Source of the DNA: Methanosarcinaceae archaeon
GTDB taxonomy: Archaea; Halobacteriota; Methanosarcinia; Methanosarcinales; Methanosarcinaceae
NCBI GenBank assembly: GCA_030655675.1
Contig: JAUSPM010000258.1
Location: forward strand, 1-7,173
Direction of reading: 5' to 3'
DNA length: 7,173 bases
Shown here: positions 5,983-7,173 of the stretch, piece by piece
How positions within the stretch are numbered: the first letter of the stretch is position 1
Layout: each line of letters opens with the position of its first letter
The notes under the pieces: model-generated
Database searches by the model: none
The model's input: only the letters and a program-made list of their open reading frames with translations
Told to the model about the DNA's origin: nothing
Position numbers and translations under genes: made by a program

Positions 5983-6012
5983 TATAAATTGCTTGAAAGA
6001 GCACAATTTATA
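5983..6012 (+). promoter_or_regulatory. TATA box inside a 9-bp inverted repeat, upstream of the TM-repeat gene
   Basis: TATAAATTG (5983-5991) and CAATTTATA (6004-6012) form a perfect inverted repeat with a 12-bp spacer, arm centres 21 bp apart. The left arm with preceding AATA is the best-placed TATA box, predicting a start near 6010 within the right arm. A further TATA-like stretch, GATATATAC, lies at 5960-5968. The layout fits a repressor site covering both TATA box and start. Confidence 0.45.
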
Positions 6013-6033
6013 AACTGAAGTGGAGTGGTTGAA

Positions 6034-6957
6034 ATGGCGTTAATGGATTCGCAAATACTGGGGAGTTTGTATGGGATGTTAGACCAATTTATTGCATTTA
6101 TTCCGAAATTAGTTGCAATTATTGTACTGCTAATTGTAGGACTGATATTGGGTAAGATCATTGGTAAGATCGGAGCAACAATTCTTGATAAGATCGGATT
6201 AGATAATCTGATCGATGCGACTGCTATAGGTGGTATGATCAAAAAGGCAGAGATAACTACGGTAGGATTGTTTGAGGCAGTAATTAAGTGGTTCATATAC
6301 CTTATTTTTGCTGTGATCATTATAGATATGTTGGAGATAGCGATCGTAGCAAAATTTATCACTGATATTATTGCGTATATTCCTTTGTTAATCTCGGCAT
6401 TGGTTGTTTTGCTGATCGGTCTGATGATCGTTGACTTCATAGTGAGTTTGATCTCTACGATACTTAAGGCCTCAGGCATTGACGATAAGATATTGAGTGG
6501 TGCTAGTGGGGATGCTCTAAAAGCAAGTGGAATGGCGCCTTCAAGTATCATTTCAGGTCTTGTAAAACTGTTCGGTTATCTTATTTTCATATTGGCAGCA
6601 GTCAATATACTTGGATTGACGATAGTCGCAGATTTCCTGGTAGGTGTGGTAAATTATCTGCCGAATCTGATTACAGGAATTCTGATATTGATAATTGGAA
6701 TGTTGGTCGTCGACTTCTTTGCTGATCACATACAGAGCATCGTTAAAGGGATGAATATCGAAGGTATGGAGATGTTGATCCCGGCGATAAAGGGCTTTTT
6801 GTTCTTTATACTGATATTGATGGCCTTTGATACGATGCTTATCGATACCAGCATTTTCTACATCCTAATTGGGCCACTTGCATGGGGACTTGCAGTAGTA
6901 GTGGCATTTAGGTGGGGGATAAAAGAGGCTCTGGTTGCATATGCGAAAGCCAAATAA
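6034..6957 (+). CDS. membrane protein of three 93-residue TM-helix repeats (MscS/CmpX-related)
   Basis: A 307-residue, very hydrophobic protein starting MALMDSQ. It belongs by pattern to the 'conserved TM helix' proteins related to small mechanosensitive-channel families; the substrate and gating are unknown. Three units repeat without gaps: IPKLVAIIVLLIVG (Pro24, Gly36), IPLLISALVVLLIG (Pro117, Gly129) and LPNLITGILILIIG (Pro210, Gly222). Prolines and glycines are exactly 93 residues apart. Within each unit another membrane segment precedes the Pro helix: KWFIYLIF (85-92) aligns with KLFGYLIF (178-185), and IVAKFITDIIAYIP (104-117) with IVADFLVGVVNYLP (197-210). A fourth, shortened copy begins at about 251 (IKGFLFFIL) and ends in a helix closed by RWGIKEAL. 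There is no MscS beta domain. ATG 6034 is preferred because GGAG (6022-6025) lies 8 nt upstream; a GTG at 6025 would add three residues and overlap that site. Confidence 0.82.
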   Translation: MALMDSQILGSLYGMLDQFIAFIPKLVAIIVLLIVGLILGKIIGKIGATILDKIGLDNLIDATAIGGMIKKAEITTVGLFEAVIKWFIYLIFAVIIIDMLEIAIVAKFITDIIAYIPLLISALVVLLIGLMIVDFIVSLISTILKASGIDDKILSGASGDALKASGMAPSSIISGLVKLFGYLIFILAAVNILGLTIVADFLVGVVNYLPNLITGILILIIGMLVVDFFADHIQSIVKGMNIEGMEMLIPAIKGFLFFILILMAFDTMLIDTSIFYILIGPLAWGLAVVVAFRWGIKEALVAYAKAK

Positions 6958-6976
6958 ATAGCCTCTTATTCACTTT

Positions 6977-7022
6977 TTTGGAGTATATTAGGTATTTCCG
7001 GATATACTCCAAATTTTGTTTT
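6977..7022 (+). terminator. hairpin terminator of the TM-repeat gene
   Basis: TTTGGAGTATAT (6977-6988) pairs perfectly with ATATACTCCAAA (7002-7013) around a 13-nt loop, and TTTTGTTTT (7014-7022) follows. It starts 19 bp after the stop codon. Six Ts precede GGAG on the left side too, so an element ending transcription from both sides is possible. Confidence 0.82.
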
Positions 7023-7030
7023 ATCTTACA

Positions 7031-7063
7031 GCAGGGGGCACGAAAGAACTTATATACCCCTGC
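7031..7063 (+). promoter_or_regulatory. BRE/TATA promoter enclosed by a 7-bp inverted repeat
   Basis: CGAAAG (7041-7046) plus ACTTATATAC (7048-7057) is a strong archaeal BRE/TATA, predicting transcription start near 7080 toward the right edge. It sits between GCAGGGG (7031-7037) and CCCCTGC (7057-7063), a perfect inverted repeat with a 19-bp spacer. The repeat could be an operator; as RNA it could be a loose hairpin ahead of the T-run at 7068-7074. Confidence 0.55.
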
Positions 7064-7079
7064 ATACTTTTTTTGTCTT

Positions 7080-7135
7080 TGTTTAGCAGTTTTCGACGCC
7101 AAGTCTAACCGCCGCAGGCGGCACGCCCCATAATC
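7080..7135 (+). ncRNA. possible 5' part of a small structured RNA, or leader of an off-edge gene
   Basis: Downstream of the promoter at 7041-7057 there is no good open frame: the ATG at 7140 gives only eight codons, and an ATG at 7166 runs off the edge. Bases 7094-7129 hold 27 G or C of 36, in strong contrast to the AT-rich DNA around them, and contain CCGCC-GCA-GGCGG (7109-7121), a tight 5-bp hairpin. High GC with hairpins is typical of structured RNAs in AT-rich archaea. I do not recognise SRP RNA, RNase P RNA or a guide RNA in it. Confidence 0.25.
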
Positions 7136-7173
7136 ATCAATGAAATCTTCCTCTTTTAGTATTTAATGGACAA

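Noticed and set aside
5979..6551. Minus-strand frame of 190 codons opposite the TM-repeat gene
   Set aside because: Mirror of a hydrophobic Ile/Leu/Val-rich gene, so Ile/Asn/Ser-rich and free of stops by composition. The plus strand has a ribosome-binding site, promoter and an exact internal repeat.
6908..7133. Short frames on both strands over the 3' end of the TM-repeat gene and the following gap
   Set aside because: They run through the end of the real gene, the hairpin terminator and the promoter at 7031-7063, and their products are unlike any family I know.
1..7173. CRISPR array, insertion sequence, attachment site or defence system
   Set aside because: No spaced direct repeats, transposase, integrase, nuclease or terminal inverted repeats of an element are visible, and the tRNA-Thr 3' end is not repeated elsewhere in the window.

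Overview
The window looks like chromosome of a methanogenic euryarchaeon, most likely a methylotrophic member of the Methanosarcinaceae. The grounds are an archaeal general transcription factor B, an archaeal Gar1, an archaeal-type Trm5, BRE/TATA promoters in place of bacterial -35/-10 boxes, Shine-Dalgarno sites complementary to the archaeal 16S 3' end (GAGGTGA type), a tRNA-Thr without encoded CCA and with U73, and AT-rich intergenic DNA. The TFB, including its charged N-terminus, resembles Methanosarcina-type TFB from memory. I cannot fix the genus from the sequence.

Layout: (1) 1-2304, minus strand: pyruvate, phosphate dikinase, cut at the left edge so the last ~110 residues are missing. 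(2) 2305-2599: divergent control region, with one TATA candidate for ppdK and three TATA-like elements about 21 bp apart pointing to gar1. (3) 2600-3968, plus strand: gar1 (H/ACA RNP subunit) then tfb (transcription initiation factor). (4) 3969-4131: two consecutive hairpins, the second followed by a T-run, then a GGTCA-N6-TGACC palindrome and a weak TATA for the next gene. (5) 4132-5752: a LysE-type exporter tightly followed by trm5 (tRNA m1G37 methyltransferase); the trm5 ribosome-binding site overlaps the lysE stop codon. (6) 5819-5892: tRNA-Thr(CGU). (7) 6034-6957: a membrane protein made of three units with an exact 93-residue period, of the 'conserved TM helix' type related to MscS/CmpX proteins. 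(8) 6958-7173: a strong hairpin terminator, then a good BRE/TATA promoter enclosed in an inverted repeat and leading into a short GC-rich structured segment that may be the start of a small RNA.

Most genes here are housekeeping: carbon metabolism (PEP synthesis), RNA modification (Gar1, Trm5), transcription initiation (TFB) and a tRNA. I see no CRISPR array, insertion sequence, toxin-antitoxin pair, defence island or clearly new multi-gene system. The least ordinary features are the exact 93-residue internal repeat of the membrane protein, the phased TATA elements before gar1-tfb, the inverted repeats placed on promoters at 4076-4091, 5983-6012 and 7031-7063, and the unexplained GC-rich segment at 7094-7129.
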